From NCBI RefSeq assembly GCF_030253575.1, contig NC_080567.1, forward strand, positions 38,035,501-38,099,500: a DNA stretch of 64,000 bases, in the 5' to 3' direction. This document shows, piece by piece, positions 21,480 to 32,347 of this stretch. The number at the start of each line of letters is the position of its first letter. The stretch's first letter is position 1. The stretch comes from Rhododendron vialii (lineage: Eukaryota; Streptophyta; Magnoliopsida; Ericales; Ericaceae). Under the pieces are notes generated by a model, which was given only the letters and a program-made list of their open reading frames with translations, made no database searches and was not told the DNA's origin. Made by a program: the position numbers and the translations under genes.

Positions 21480-22295
21480 GGAGATTTTTAAGAGTAATGC
21501 ATGAAGAGATATAGATTAAAAATATTTATTAAAAAACGTGCGCAGAGATTTTGAGTTCCCCAACGAACAAGCCCGAAGCAAGACTCAGGGGCTTGCTTCT
21601 TTTGAAGTCTCAAGTTTGAAAACTTTTAAATACTTTCAATTCCTGCTTTTTACGAAATTTTATTCTGTTTTTTATTAGTGCTTGCACTAGTGGGGGACGG
21701 GATTGATCCCCAAGTTTTAATCGACACGTGAGTAAACTGGCCCGAACACCATCACCGTGCGTTATGACAAAAGGAAAAGGCAATCAAAAAGGGGAGCAAG
21801 AACGCGGAAGGAGGCATGCATGGCAATTTGCATGCACAGGCGAAGCCAGGGGAGAAAAGCAAAACAGGGGATAAGAAAAGGCTGGCAATTTGGCCCTGCC
21901 TGCACCTACCAAATACCACCAGTCATACTCGTCAACCATGCATACAAAACATTATGGCAAGAAATTGTTTTAATAATACATGGCTTATAATATCCCATAA
22001 AGCTGAGTGATGAAATCATTGACACGACTAGTTTTTTATTAAACAATTGCAAAGAGGTCGGTCATGGTACTTATTATCTCACATCATAAAGCAATCTACA
22101 AATTAGAATTATAGACCAATATTATCTTCTTCTTCTTTTTGGTACGGTAGAGTGTCTCAGGCCAGTTTGAATAAATCTCGAATTAATTCCTATAGCCTCT
22201 TTCATAATCGTTTCACATGCTTACGCGTGCGGATAAGGTGACCCCAAAAATTGGTAAGAAGAATCATACCTGAGACTTTAAAATAGAACAAACAC
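21480..22295. other. GASA upstream region, nothing further recognised
   Basis: Upstream DNA of the minus-strand GASA gene. No convincing ORF, RNA gene or repeat is visible apart from low-complexity runs. Confidence 0.4.
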
Positions 22296-22575
22296 TTAAG
22301 TTTTAGGTCGACCACTTGGCCAACCCCTTGGAGTTCGAATGTTATTTTTTGTGTGTGCGTATGTATAATGTATGTAAACGTGTGGAGCCGTGGATTGTTT
22401 AGACGTAGACAAAAGATGAGAGGGGTTCACAGAATATGCTAGTGGCTGGTGGTTGCAGTGTAGATTATGGAGGAGGGCCTTCTCCAGCTGCAGCCCAAAA
22501 GTTTGTGCTTCGCAGCTGTCAGATTCTAGAGGTCTCTTTCTTTGTGCCGTGTGAATAAAATCATCTCCGAAAATA

Positions 22576-23094
22576 TCACCCGAGATTCTCTGTGCCGGAA
22601 AAATAGTGCGCCTTAACGGCGCAGAGGCTCTCGGGTGCGAAAATATGTGTGCAACTACTAGATACATCGGTGGAGTGGTGGTCCATTGGCAACGCTTCTT
22701 GATTTTCCGGAAATAAAACTACCGGATATAGATCGGTGGAGTGGTGGTCCAAGGCTCTCGGATGCACTTGTTTCACGGGAGGTGTGACGGAATTTGTGTC
22801 TAGTGAGACTATAAGTGCTGAAATCATCTCTCTGCATGAAGGACATATGTAGAATTCAGTGCCATTTAGAATCTGGGATTTGCTAGGGAGAACCATGTCG
22901 AAACCAGGTTGGTGGTAGTTCATCCAAAGGCTCAACAAAACTAGTAGTTCATCCAAAGGCTCAACAAAACTAACATTGAAAATGGTGGCTATAGACCCAT
23001 AAATCTTCGTGGTAAGAAGTCTTGAGTAATAAAATACGTGTGCATGAGTGCAAGCAGGAGCATGATAGTGTCTTTCGAAATCATTCCTAACCAT
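22576..23094 (-). CDS. Unidentified 172-codon reading frame with internal repeats
   Basis: An open frame without a family I recognise. It contains two copies of DHHSTD, encoded by a 20-bp DNA repeat (TCGGTGGAGTGGTGGTCCA on the plus strand near 22664 and 22733). A 28-bp tandem repeat lies at 22916-22971 (AGTTCATCCAAAGGCTCAAC plus eight bases, twice). A C-P-S-C pair is the only motif-like feature. Composition is not clearly coding. It may be chance or a degraded gene or transposon piece. Confidence 0.2.
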   Translation of the reverse strand: MVRNDFERHYHAPACTHAHVFYYSRLLTTKIYGSIATIFNVSFVEPLDELLVLLSLWMNYHQPGFDMVLPSKSQILNGTEFYICPSCREMISALIVSLDTNSVTPPVKQVHPRALDHHSTDLYPVVLFPENQEALPMDHHSTDVSSSCTHIFAPESLCAVKAHYFSGTENLG

Positions 23095-23678
23095 AAATTT
23101 TGTTAGAGCAAGGATTGAGAGCAGTAGAATAGACTCGAAGAGCGAGGATTTTGAGAACGGGGCGGAGGATTATGTGACCTAGGTAAGGCACTATCACACC
23201 ACCATCTGACTAGTCTAACTGTCTAAGGGACAAAATCAGCTTGATATACTACTAATTTGGGGCATATACACCCGAACATTAATTTATTATTCCCTCCGTC
23301 CCATTTTTTGTATTCAGTATTTCATTTTGGGCTGTCCCTTAATAAGTGTCCATTTTGTAAAGTTAGGGGGGTAAAAATTGGTGTATTATCTATTTTGTCC
23401 CTAAAAGTAAATTTTATTTTGAAAAGTTAGTAAGTAAAAGTGTAATGATGATGGGAAAGTATGGAAAGTGGAGGAAAAAGTTGATGTGAAAAGTGTAATG
23501 ATAATGTCTTTTTAATAAGTTTGAATTACGAAGCATGAGACTTAAAAAGGCAAATCTCTTTGTGCGCCCCCCCCGACACCACCCCCGGCCGACCCCACCC
23601 CCGGACCAAAATGCCCCCCGGCAATAATTCAACCACTCAACCCACGGCATTTCCTTTTTTTTTTTATTTACTTAATAA

Positions 23679-24750
23679 CTTTTATATCTTTTTTCATTTT
23701 TATTTATTTAATATTATTTAAGTGTTCCAATTTTCAATCCGGTTGAATCAATGCAAAGATCTTGTTTTTTTTATCATTTTGTCTTCAATGATCATAATGA
23801 AATTTTGGCTCGAAGGCCTTTCAACAAATACCCTAAGACTTATTATTTAGTTTCAGGTCTCTCTTAGGGTGCTCATTGAAAGGCCTTAGAGCCAAAAATT
23901 AATTACGACCATTTAGGATGAAATGATAAGAAAAATAAGATCTTCGCACCGGTTCAAACGAATTAAAAATCGGAACACTTATTTTTTTACTCTTTATATG
24001 TATTTTTAAATTATTTAATATTATACCCTAGCAATAATAACTTTTATATCTTTTTTCATTTTTATTTATTTAATATTATTCAAGTGTTCCAATTTTCAAT
24101 CCGGTTGAATCGATGCAAAGATCTTATTTTTTTTATCATTTTGTCTTCAATGATCATAATGAAATTTTGGCTCGAAGGTCTTTCAACAAATACCCTAAGA
24201 CTTATTATTTAGTTTCAGGTCTCTCTTAGTGTGTTTATTGAAAGGCCTTAGAGCCAAAAATTAATTACGACCATTTAGGATGAAATGATAAGAAAAATAA
24301 GATCTTCGCATCGGTTCAAACGAATTAAAAATCGGAACACTTATTTTTTTACTCTTTATATGTATTTTTAAATTATTTAATATTATACCCTAGCAATAAT
24401 AACTTTTATATCTTTTTTCATTTTTATTTATTTAATATTATTTAAGTGTTCCAATTTTCAATCCGGTTGAATCGATGCAAAGATCTTATTTTTTTTATCA
24501 TTTTGTCTTCAATGATCATAATGAATTTTTGGCTCGAAGGCCTTTCAACAAGTACCCTAAAATTTATTATTTAGTTTCAGGCCTCTCTTAGGGTGCTTAT
24601 TAAAAGGCTTTAGAGCCAAAAATTAATTACGACCATTTATGATGAAATGATAAGAAAAATAAGATCTTCACACCGGTTCAAACGAATTAAAAATCGGAAC
24701 ACTTATTTTTTTACTCTTTATATGTATTTTTAAATTATTTAATATTATAT
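23679..24750. repeat. Three tandem 362-bp units, each containing a 261-bp palindrome
   Basis: Units start at 23679, 24041 and 24403, an exact 362-bp period. Each holds an imperfect palindrome (23720-23980, 24082-24342, 24444-24704) whose arms of about 115 bp start AAGTGTTCC and end CGGAACACTT, with a loop around TTATTATTTAGTTTCAGG. Units are very similar, differing at scattered bases. Transcripts would fold into long hairpins. Confidence 0.92.
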
Positions 24751-24853
24751 ACGTGAGTAAATTTCTTTATGTTATTGAAATTTTACTCTTATTTTTTTAC
24801 CTTATTAAAATTTTATAATTCCTTTAGGGTGCTTATTTTTTTACTCTTTATAG

Positions 24854-25368
24854 GGTATGGTGAATATCGTTGGGCTCAAGTTCGAAGAGATCTCATTAAT
24901 GAGATTGAACAAAATATGGATCTATATAATGCGCTATATCCAGAAATAGGTTGGGCAGACCACCTAATACGGTCTTTAAATTACTTTGAAGATTCGGCAC
25001 CAGATGAGTATTGGATGGACGCTATGAGTATGGGAGTTGTCATCGCTTCGGCGTACAACCTTGTTCTGCATACATTTGATGGGCTTCCTTCAGGTTGTTT
25101 TACTCACTTCCCATTGAGATCCCCTCCAGTTCCAGCCCAAGAGCGCATTGAAATAGCTATTGCCCGTGTTGGGAACAATCACTTTGTGCAACTTTTCTTG
25201 CAGCCTCATTACCCTGTACCACCCTATCCAATATGGTGGTGGGACAATTCATCAGACGAAGCTAAAAGATGGGCTGCTCGTTATGCAACACGAATTAGTT
25301 TGTGGCAAGAAATAATGGAGACAAGACCAAGAGGGACAGGAGCAGAATTTGGTGGAAACATTGATTAG
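24854..25368 (+). pseudogene. Captured 3' fragment of an OTU-domain cysteine protease
   Basis: The frame from GYGEYRWAQVRRDL onward matches the C-terminal half of plant OTU-like proteins often found with MULE-type transposase genes. It has LIRSLNYFE, the segment around EYWMDAMSMGVVIASAYN, PLRSPP, and the catalytic-His-type motif NNHFVQLFL. The N-terminal part with the catalytic Asp-Gly-x-Cys box is absent. A good acceptor (TTTATAG) lies just before the match and a donor-like GTGAGT at 24753, so this looks like the last exon of a trapped gene. The frame is open to a TAG at 25366-25368. The upstream ATG at 24769 is probably intronic. Whether the fragment is expressed is unknown. Confidence 0.65.
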
Positions 25369-25896
25369 AAATTGAATTTTCATGTATTTTCACTCTTCAA
25401 TGAAATTAGTACAAGTTCTGTTTGGTTTGATTAATTAACATTAGTACAAGTTATGTTAGTATAAGTTATATTTTAATTATTTATTTATTAATTAAAATTA
25501 TAGTAAGAAGTCTTTTAAAAGTAAAATAAAAAAACTACTAAAAATAAAACAAAAAAAAGCTAGTAAAAGTTTTAAAAAAAACAGTAATTAAAGTTTTTTA
25601 TAAGTAAACAAAAAAATTAGGAAAAATTAAAAAAATTAAAACAGTAATTAAAGTCTTTTAATAGTATAAAAAATTAGTAAAAGTAAAAAAAAATAAAACA
25701 ATAATTTTTTACTTTTAAAAGTAAAACAAAAAAAAACTAGTTAAAGTGAAAAAAAAAAAAAAAAAACAGAAAAAGAAGGGGCAAGGGTGGAAAGGGAGTG
25801 GGGCCGGGGGGGGGGGAGGGGCGGTGTCGGGGGGGCGCGAGAAGAGGCTCTCCTTAAAAAGGGACGGAGGACACTTAAAAAGGGACGGAGAGAGTA

Positions 25897-26972
25897 TGAT
25901 TGTGCTTTTGAGCAATATGAATTGATTTGAGCTGCACGAACGTAGCCTATCCACCCGTTGAAAACGAGAAATCTAAGTGCAAGTTCAGGAACTTGATTTG
26001 CAGGTTCACTTGAATGATTTACGATGATTCTTCTTTCATGCCCGGAACTAAAACAGTTTCAAGGATTCCAAATTGCCCAGGCAAACCTCCAGCTCCCATC
26101 TTCCGACTGTCGATTGAAGGCTAAACACCCGACTCCACCTCCATCTATTGATGGCCGAGCTTCCTATCCTCCTGTACAAATATGTACACTGTATACTCTA
26201 ATTGTGGCAAGATGTAGCATAAAAATGTGAGGGAGAGGTATTTGGGTTGATTTTCTTGCTTTGGGCTCCGGTAAGCAAAAATAATGTAAATTCTTCCCAA
26301 TACTGAAATCTGCTGCCATTTGAGTATTCGATTGCCAAACTACATAAAAATCATTACCTTTGTGTTTATTTGTGTGCGTGTGTTCCTGGGCATAACACAA
26401 AATACAAAACTGAAACTCAATGGCCAAAAAAATTGTAATTACATTGACACTAGCAAAGACGGAGAAGCCAATTAAGCTTGAAATCAAAGTAGTACCTACT
26501 GCAACCCAGAAGATTGATCAAAGCAGAAGGAAGGCAAACGAGCGCGCACAAAAAAAAAAAGGGGGGGGGGGGGGGGGGGGGGGGGGGGCGGGGATGTAAA
26601 AAAAAAAAAACTAAATGATGACCATATTCCTGCTGCTAGTTTTGTCAGCATCAGAATCGAAGTCATTGACGTTAAGAATGCAAACAGGTGTCAAAGCCAG
26701 AAATAACTTAACCTCATCGTATAAATCCCAGGATTAATTCTGACACAAAGAAGTTAATGTGATCCCTAGTCAACCTAGTTTTTTCTCCCAATAAATCTAA
26801 AGCACCCACTGAAATTGCTCACAACCGCCAAATTTACAGACAGTCCACTTCATTTCCAGTCAAGGATCTACTACCCTGAAATATGAACTGTGTGCATAAC
26901 AAAAGTAAGAAAATGACCAGCACCAGGTAGTATGTGTTTATCGCTTGATGCCAGCATGATTGAAATTCTCAG
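25897..26972. other. 3' flank of the ERD2-like gene with a poly-A/poly-G tract
   Basis: No gene recognised. At 26550-26592 an A-run is followed by about 28 consecutive G, then GCGGGG and another A-run. The segment next to 26973 is probably 3' untranslated sequence of the ERD2-like gene. Confidence 0.5.
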
Positions 26973-29900
26973 TTACACAACTCCAGAAGGAAGACGTAGC
27001 ACAAGCTGACCTCCAAAAACGCTGCAAACACAACAAAACAAAACTTGATAATTAAACAAAACAAAACCCTGATTGAGTGTTTGCATAATTTAAATACAGT
27101 GATATGGAATGTTTATCCAACCTTTTTACGTAGTAGTAACAGAAGTCTGCTAGAATGAAAGTTTGAACAATTTCGGAGATGAGAACCATCGAAGGCCATA
27201 ATCCGTAACCCAGAGCTGTCAGCAGATGTCCACGACTGTCCAAAACCTATTTAAAGGATTGAAAAACAAAGAAATAATGGCAAAGTATGAATCCAAAATC
27301 GAAGATTAGCAAGAGAAATCCAAATAGAGTTGACAACCATGATGGCACAAGTTACTCTCTTAAACTAAAGACCTGATATAACCCATAACCGTGCATTTAA
27401 AATAGTCCCCAGATTGATAAATGAAGTTGCTTCATTAGTGAATCAGTGATTCTTGTGATAGGAAATAACTACAAAAATCATGCACACAGATTCTGTCCAA
27501 ATTTGCCTTCTCCAACAAATAAGCAACAGTTTGCTACATGCTTTACCTGACAACAAATTCAACCCAAACATAATCCCTGGAAAAAAAAAACTTTTTAAAA
27601 TATTGCCAGGCATTTAATAATCACTTTGTTAGTAATCTGAGCATTCTTAAGAGGCCTCTGCCCACTAAGGTACGCACATGACCAGAGTCTCCCAGAAGGA
27701 CTGCCTGCTTCTACATAGAAGCTGTTTTGCACAGCACTGGTAGATATATCCAAGATTCAATTAAAGATCAAGTCAAGGGAAAATGCCACCGCTAAAATAA
27801 TCCACGGAAAAACCTATTTGAAATACTGTCAGCCATTTTCTAATCACTTGGTTACTAATCTGAGCATAAGTTCTTAAGAGGCCTCTTCCCACCAAGGTAT
27901 GCACATGATCAGACTTTCCCTAAGGACAGCCTGCTTCTATATGTAACCCGTTTTGGTCAGCTCCAGGAGGGGAGAGATATCCATGATTCAATTGGAGATC
28001 GACTCAAGGGAGAATGCATCTGCTAAGAGATTCACATCTTAATTCTTGCAAAGGAAAGGCTTTTCCCAGTATCCACAGTTACGAACATTCTTCTCGTTTA
28101 TATAAGTGAAAGGTCGAGTCCACTCGCAGAACCAAAACAGGTGAAAGAAATTTTTGTGGATTCAGAGGTAAGGGGGGCAGAGCTTTCCCTAGAAAACTCT
28201 TCCCTGGAAATAATTTTTTCCCCATGTTACATGGACCCAGAAATGGATGTCGGGTGTGAGAACATGAATAAATATCAAATTCATCTAATTTTTTATTTCG
28301 AGGATACGGAGACCCTAAATATTTAAAAACCTTAATTAGTAACTTTATTTTCTAGCTTAAATGGTGTTTACTAGTCGTCTTAGATTCTTTCGTGCATATT
28401 ATAGGAGTTCTATGAGAACTTAGTGGGGTATTTGAGTTAGGAACACACGTTTGCTAAGTTATTGTCCAACTAGAACTCTTGTCTTATGCTGGGAGGCTTC
28501 AGCTTATTACCCCTGTCCTTTTCAGTTTGCAGGTTTTTTGGTCTATGCATTTCATTCTCCCTAAGGCAGTTGGGAAGCATATTGAGCTCCTTTTGAGGAA
28601 CTTCCTTTGGGCAGGATCTACCAAGTTAATCACTCCCATAAGGTTGCTTGGGACAACAAAAGTTGTCCTAAAAACAAGGGAGGTCTTGGTATGAGGAGGA
28701 TTATGGATTGGAATTATGCTGTAATGGCTAAACATCTTTGGGCCATCTGCTCTCATCAGAATTCCTTATGGGTCAAATGGAGTTATCTGTATGTCTATCA
28801 TCAAGAATCAATGCCTTTGGTCAATGAACATTCCTTCTTCTTGCCCATGACTCATGAGTTACTTCAGCTCAGACCTAAAGTGAGACCCTTAACTATATAC
28901 ATGATTGGCGATGGATCTTCTACTTATTTTTGGCATGATAATTGGCACCTATGGAGCACGGGTACCGGTACGCGGTACGGGTACGGTACGGGTACGGGTA
29001 CAGGAAACGGCAAAACCCCAAAAAAGTAGGGTACGGGTACGGCGGGGGTACGGTATATATATATATATATATATATAATGTTTTTCTATTTTTTATTGCA
29101 TAAAATGAAATATAAGCCCATTTTACCAACAAAAAACAAAATCAGTACAAATATGCATATCTACTGCATATCTATTAGTATTCAGAATTTCAGATACATA
29201 TATACATATACATTACACATGCATACATTTGTACATATATACAAAGAGAGACTATTCCGATCGATAAAAAAAATATACAGAGAGAGACGAAGAGAGAGAT
29301 GGACAAAGAGAGAGGGGTGTTTATAAATGACAAATAAATTACACAATAAGCCCACATTTTATAATTATTTACAAAAAAATCCCAGAAATTTTGAAAAAAT
29401 TTCATTTTGGGCTAAAACGTACCCTTGCCGTACCCTTGCCGTACCCACGCCGTACCAGTACCCGGTACGGGTACGGGTACGAGTATGGCGACATTTTCGA
29501 AGTACCCGTGCTTCATAGATTGGCACCCTGCTGGGCCTCTTCTTGATTACTATGGCCATCACTTCCAGTTGGTTTTTGGTATCCCTGTTGCAGCTAAAGT
29601 TTCTTGCATAATATATAACGATATCTGGACTTGCCTTTTTTTCTCTCTTCCATGTCCTGATTTCACGCCTTATCCCAATGTTCCTGATGCAGTCATTTGG
29701 GATGGTTCTCCTTCATCCAAGTATCAGGCCTCTCACGCTTGGAATGCTTTTAGGATTCACTATCCTATAGTTCCCTGGCACAAGGTTGTTTGGTTCTCAA
29801 ATAATATTCCAAGGCATAGTTTTATACTATGGATGGCTGTTAGAGGGAGCTTACGAACCAATGATAAGCTCCACAGTTGAGGAGTTATTGCTAGTTCTAC

Positions 29901-32347
29901 TTGTTGTCTATGTGATCAGCTCCCTGAAACTCTGGATCACATTCTTTTTGACCGTCCCTTCTCCAGTCAACTGTGGTCTGCCATTGCTGATCTCTGTTGC
30001 ATCCTCACGGTCCTGCCTTTTCGTCTCAAAAGATCGCCTGGTTCTGCTCTAATTTCAACGGGAAGGGTTTTTCTAATCTTCTAAGGAGACTTGCTTTTGC
30101 TGCTGCAGTTTATTTTGTATGGCAAGAGAGGAATCATAGAATTTTTCAAGGCATTCAAAAGCCTCCTTCAGCTGTTATTGGGCAAGTCAGATTCAAAGTC
30201 AGGTTAAAAGCTTCCCAAAGCAGGAATGTGAATCCTACAGCTTTATCCTCTCAGCTCTGCCAGAATTGGCACATTTCTTCTAGTTGTTTTCTTTTGTATA
30301 GGCTCTAGTTTTTAGTTGTGGTATATCCTTGTATTGGCTCATGCCTTTGATTCTTTGTACCTCTTGAGGATCTTTCCTTCTGGTTCTAATAAAATGGTTA
30401 ATTAACCCCCCAAAAAAACTAAACATGTTCGACACGGATCGCATACCCTTATTTGAGGGTCGACTGTCCAACAGTGGTACTTTACACATTTTGAAGGATC
30501 CATGTAACATAGCTTTTCCTTTTGTTCTCTTTGTGATCGCATATAGGATTCCTTTTCAAGCTTTGAGTCTATTGTGGCAGTTGTCCATATAGATCCTTTC
30601 GAGTAGAGTTCTTGAATGCATAAAGAGGTTTAAAGCCTTTTATTTAACGAGGAAAGTACAACTCCAAAAACCCTTTTTCAAGTTCTGGTTTAAGTCACTC
30701 ATATACACAGATGATTGGTGCAAGATTTTTCACTGACTAGTTGAGATTGTAGAATAGTCACAACCTTGTAACAATGACGAATTCCTCTTCTAACTTGCCC
30801 CAGAATGACAGTAATGGGAAAAAAAAAAAAACAAGAAGAAAACAAAAGGCATTATGTGAGTTAATGTCATTTTTCCCATCACAAACTACTACCTACCACA
30901 CATAAAGATAAGCAACTACTATCGTCATATAAGGTGTCCAACGGTCTACTTCTAGCCGAATTGTTAGTGAGTATCATACTGGTTCATGTTTGTCAGCACA
31001 TGCTCTACACTCGCAGTTGGTCAACGGACAGGTATCTAACACACAAGAGCAGAAATCAACCAAAGTTTGGAAGCCAAACCTGAAGAACCCAGTGAGCACA
31101 GCTCAAGAACCTTGCAACTCCCAAGGCAAACACATAATGAGCTGTGAATGGTTCAACAATCTGGCAGTAGAAAAAGAAGTACGATCAACAAGCCAATTAA
31201 CAAAAAAAAAAACATTTAGGTTATGTGTGAGGGTACTCTACCTTTGTATTTTGCATGACACGCAGCTGGGGTAATACGGACACAGCTTCCAAATAAACAC
31301 AGAATGCCCAGAAAATCCTGTTGATAATATGATGCGACGTTGATGGATGAATTAGCAGAGCCAACACAGCACAGGGCAACACCTGCAACAACATGCAAAA
31401 CAAGTTAAAAGTCTTTTGGCAAAAAGGAACAACTCACTCCACATTAGAGATACAAGAAGAAACTATGGCAAAGAACTAAGAATATCTTGTTTATTGCGGC
31501 TATTCAGTTGAGGTAACGATCCATCATAAAAAATCAGCCACATTTATGATACCCAAAAGCTGCACCAATGCAATTTATTGCAACAAAACAGATAAGTTAC
31601 AATCTGCATGAGATACTAAAACTTTGGCATCCAAGAAAGACCATGAAGATACCGGAAGAAATTTTGCTTTATAACGTCTTTTAACCAAAGATATTGTTTT
31701 TGACAACATCAACAAATCTAAGTGCACAAAATTCAAGTAGGATAACGGAGAGAGAATAATTGGCTTAACCAGTCGTCCACAAGAGTTAATTTTACTGATT
31801 TAGTAGCGAGGAGAATAACAAACAGGATTTAAAAGAAAACAATAAAGAGCTATAACACAATATACATATAGAAAGATAAATTTGTCAGCCTTATGAATGT
31901 ACTTCACTAAACGCCAAACATCTGAAAATAAAGCAAGGTCACACAGACCTTTTGATTCACTATGACAATGATTTCCTCTTAATGACACCGAAGGAAGGCT
32001 CATTTCTTAACCATTAAGCTCAATTAATTATAAACTGGTGGTATCTGAATGACATAGAAGAAAGGCTAAACTTGTGGACCCAAAAAAATAAGCTGGTTAT
32101 AACTTTGAAAGAAAACAGTGAAACGGCATGGAAATGAGAAGGCACACCACATAATATATCGGAAAGTTGTCCTTGTCCTCCATGTAGCTTGACTTTAGAT
32201 TAAAACGAATCATATAAATAACCCATAGAGTTGTAGCCAATGTGCACATATCAAGCAAGGTGTGTACGTCATATTCCATGACAAAGCTGCAGTACAGCCT
32301 AACAGCCAAAAATAGAGCTGTCAGTTCCTGAGATTTAAGTGAGAGTC
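26973..32347 (-). CDS. ERD2-like (KDEL-receptor family) membrane protein, 5' exons not found
   Basis: Multi-pass membrane protein of the ER lumen protein-retaining receptor family, closest by memory to the plant ERD2-like branch (At1g75760 type) rather than to the main K/HDEL receptors. Exons on the minus strand: 32347-32148, 31382-31242, 31160-31080, 27246-27122, 27021-26973; all joins are GT-AG and in phase. Recognisable stretches: LSLKSQELTALFLAVRLYCS, then YMEDKDNFPIYYV, IHPSTSHHIINRI, YLEAVSVLPQLRVMQNTK, HYVFALGVARFLSC, GYGLWPSMVLISEIVQTF, ending LRLPSGVV. That gives about 198 of an expected 270 residues. The first ~73 residues, which should end K-T-C-A-G, are not recognisable in the 2.8 kb before the PPR gene. 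The 3.8 kb intron at 27247-31079 contains a LINE and a hAT MITE. Either exon 1 lies farther away or the gene is 5'-truncated. Confidence 0.85.
27575..28012. repeat. Diverged tandem duplication, about 210-230 bp units, in the ERD2-like intron
   Basis: Two successive blocks, about 27575-27781 and 27805-28012, share a run of phrases: TAATCACTT.GTTA, AATCTGAGCAT, TCTTAAGAGGCCTCT, GCACATGA.CAGA, GCCTGCTTCTA and ATGATTCAATT..AGATC. They are clearly diverged, so the duplication is old. Confidence 0.7.
28435..30418 (+). mobile_element. 3' part of a LINE (non-LTR retrotransposon), split by a hAT MITE
   Basis: Broken frames encode the C-terminal end of a plant LINE reverse-transcriptase polyprotein: SYAGRLQLI, then LFSLQVFWSMHFILPKAV, GGLGMRRIMDWNYAVMAKHL, LRPKVRPLTIYMIGDG, HAWNAFRIHYPIVPWHKVVW, PRHSFILWMAV, and near the end AVYFVWQERNHRIFQG. 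It has frameshifts (for example near 28475 and 28620) and a stop (29878-29880), then a 3' tail with AATAAAATGG. The zinc-knuckle-type LINE C-terminus is recognisable. It is on the plus strand, opposite to its host gene. The 5' part of the LINE is absent, as expected from incomplete reverse transcription. Confidence 0.85.
28941..29526. mobile_element. hAT MITE, 570 bp, 8-bp target duplication, nested in the LINE
   Basis: The element (28949-29518) begins CTATGGAGCACGGGTAC and ends with the complement of CTATGAAGCACGGGTAC. It is flanked by exact 8-bp copies of ATTGGCAC (28941-28948 and 29519-29526), as hAT transposases make. The subterminal regions are strings of GGTACGGGTAC / GTACCCGTACC and the interior has a (TA)n run at 29053-29078. 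Removing the element and one target copy restores a continuous LINE frame through NWHPAGPLL. No transposase. Confidence 0.9.

Larger units (their letters stand above)
23290..25894. mobile_element. Composite mariner/Stowaway-ended element, 2.6 kb, flanked by TA
   Basis: The left end TTCCCTCCGTCCCATTTTTT and the right end GGGACGGAGAGAG are the CTCCCTCCGTCCC-type ends of plant mariner/Stowaway elements, with TA immediately outside on both sides (23288-23289 and 25895-25896), the obligatory Tc1/mariner target. The inverted ends extend inwards: C-rich sequence at 23565-23615 mirrors G-rich sequence at 25800-25845. Inside are three tandem 362-bp units, each with a 261-bp hairpin (23720-24704), and one exon-like piece of an OTU protease (24854-25368). 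No DDD/E transposase is visible. It looks like a non-autonomous element that has trapped foreign DNA. Confidence 0.7.

Noticed and set aside
21758-22010. Basic 64-77 codon plus-strand frames
   Set aside because: No homology recognised, overlapping frames with mixed composition; likely chance.
23679-24750. CRISPR-like array
   Set aside because: Units are 362 bp, contiguous and palindromic inside a plant transposon; there are no short repeats with unique spacers.
24769-24853. ATG at 24769 as the start of the OTU protein
   Set aside because: The stretch before 24854 is AT-rich, lies between a donor-like GTGAGT and an acceptor, and has no similarity to OTU proteins.
28920-29562. Several short frames in both strands (Tyr/Pro/Arg/Thr-rich)
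   Set aside because: Translations of the GTACGGGTAC and TA repeats of the hAT MITE.
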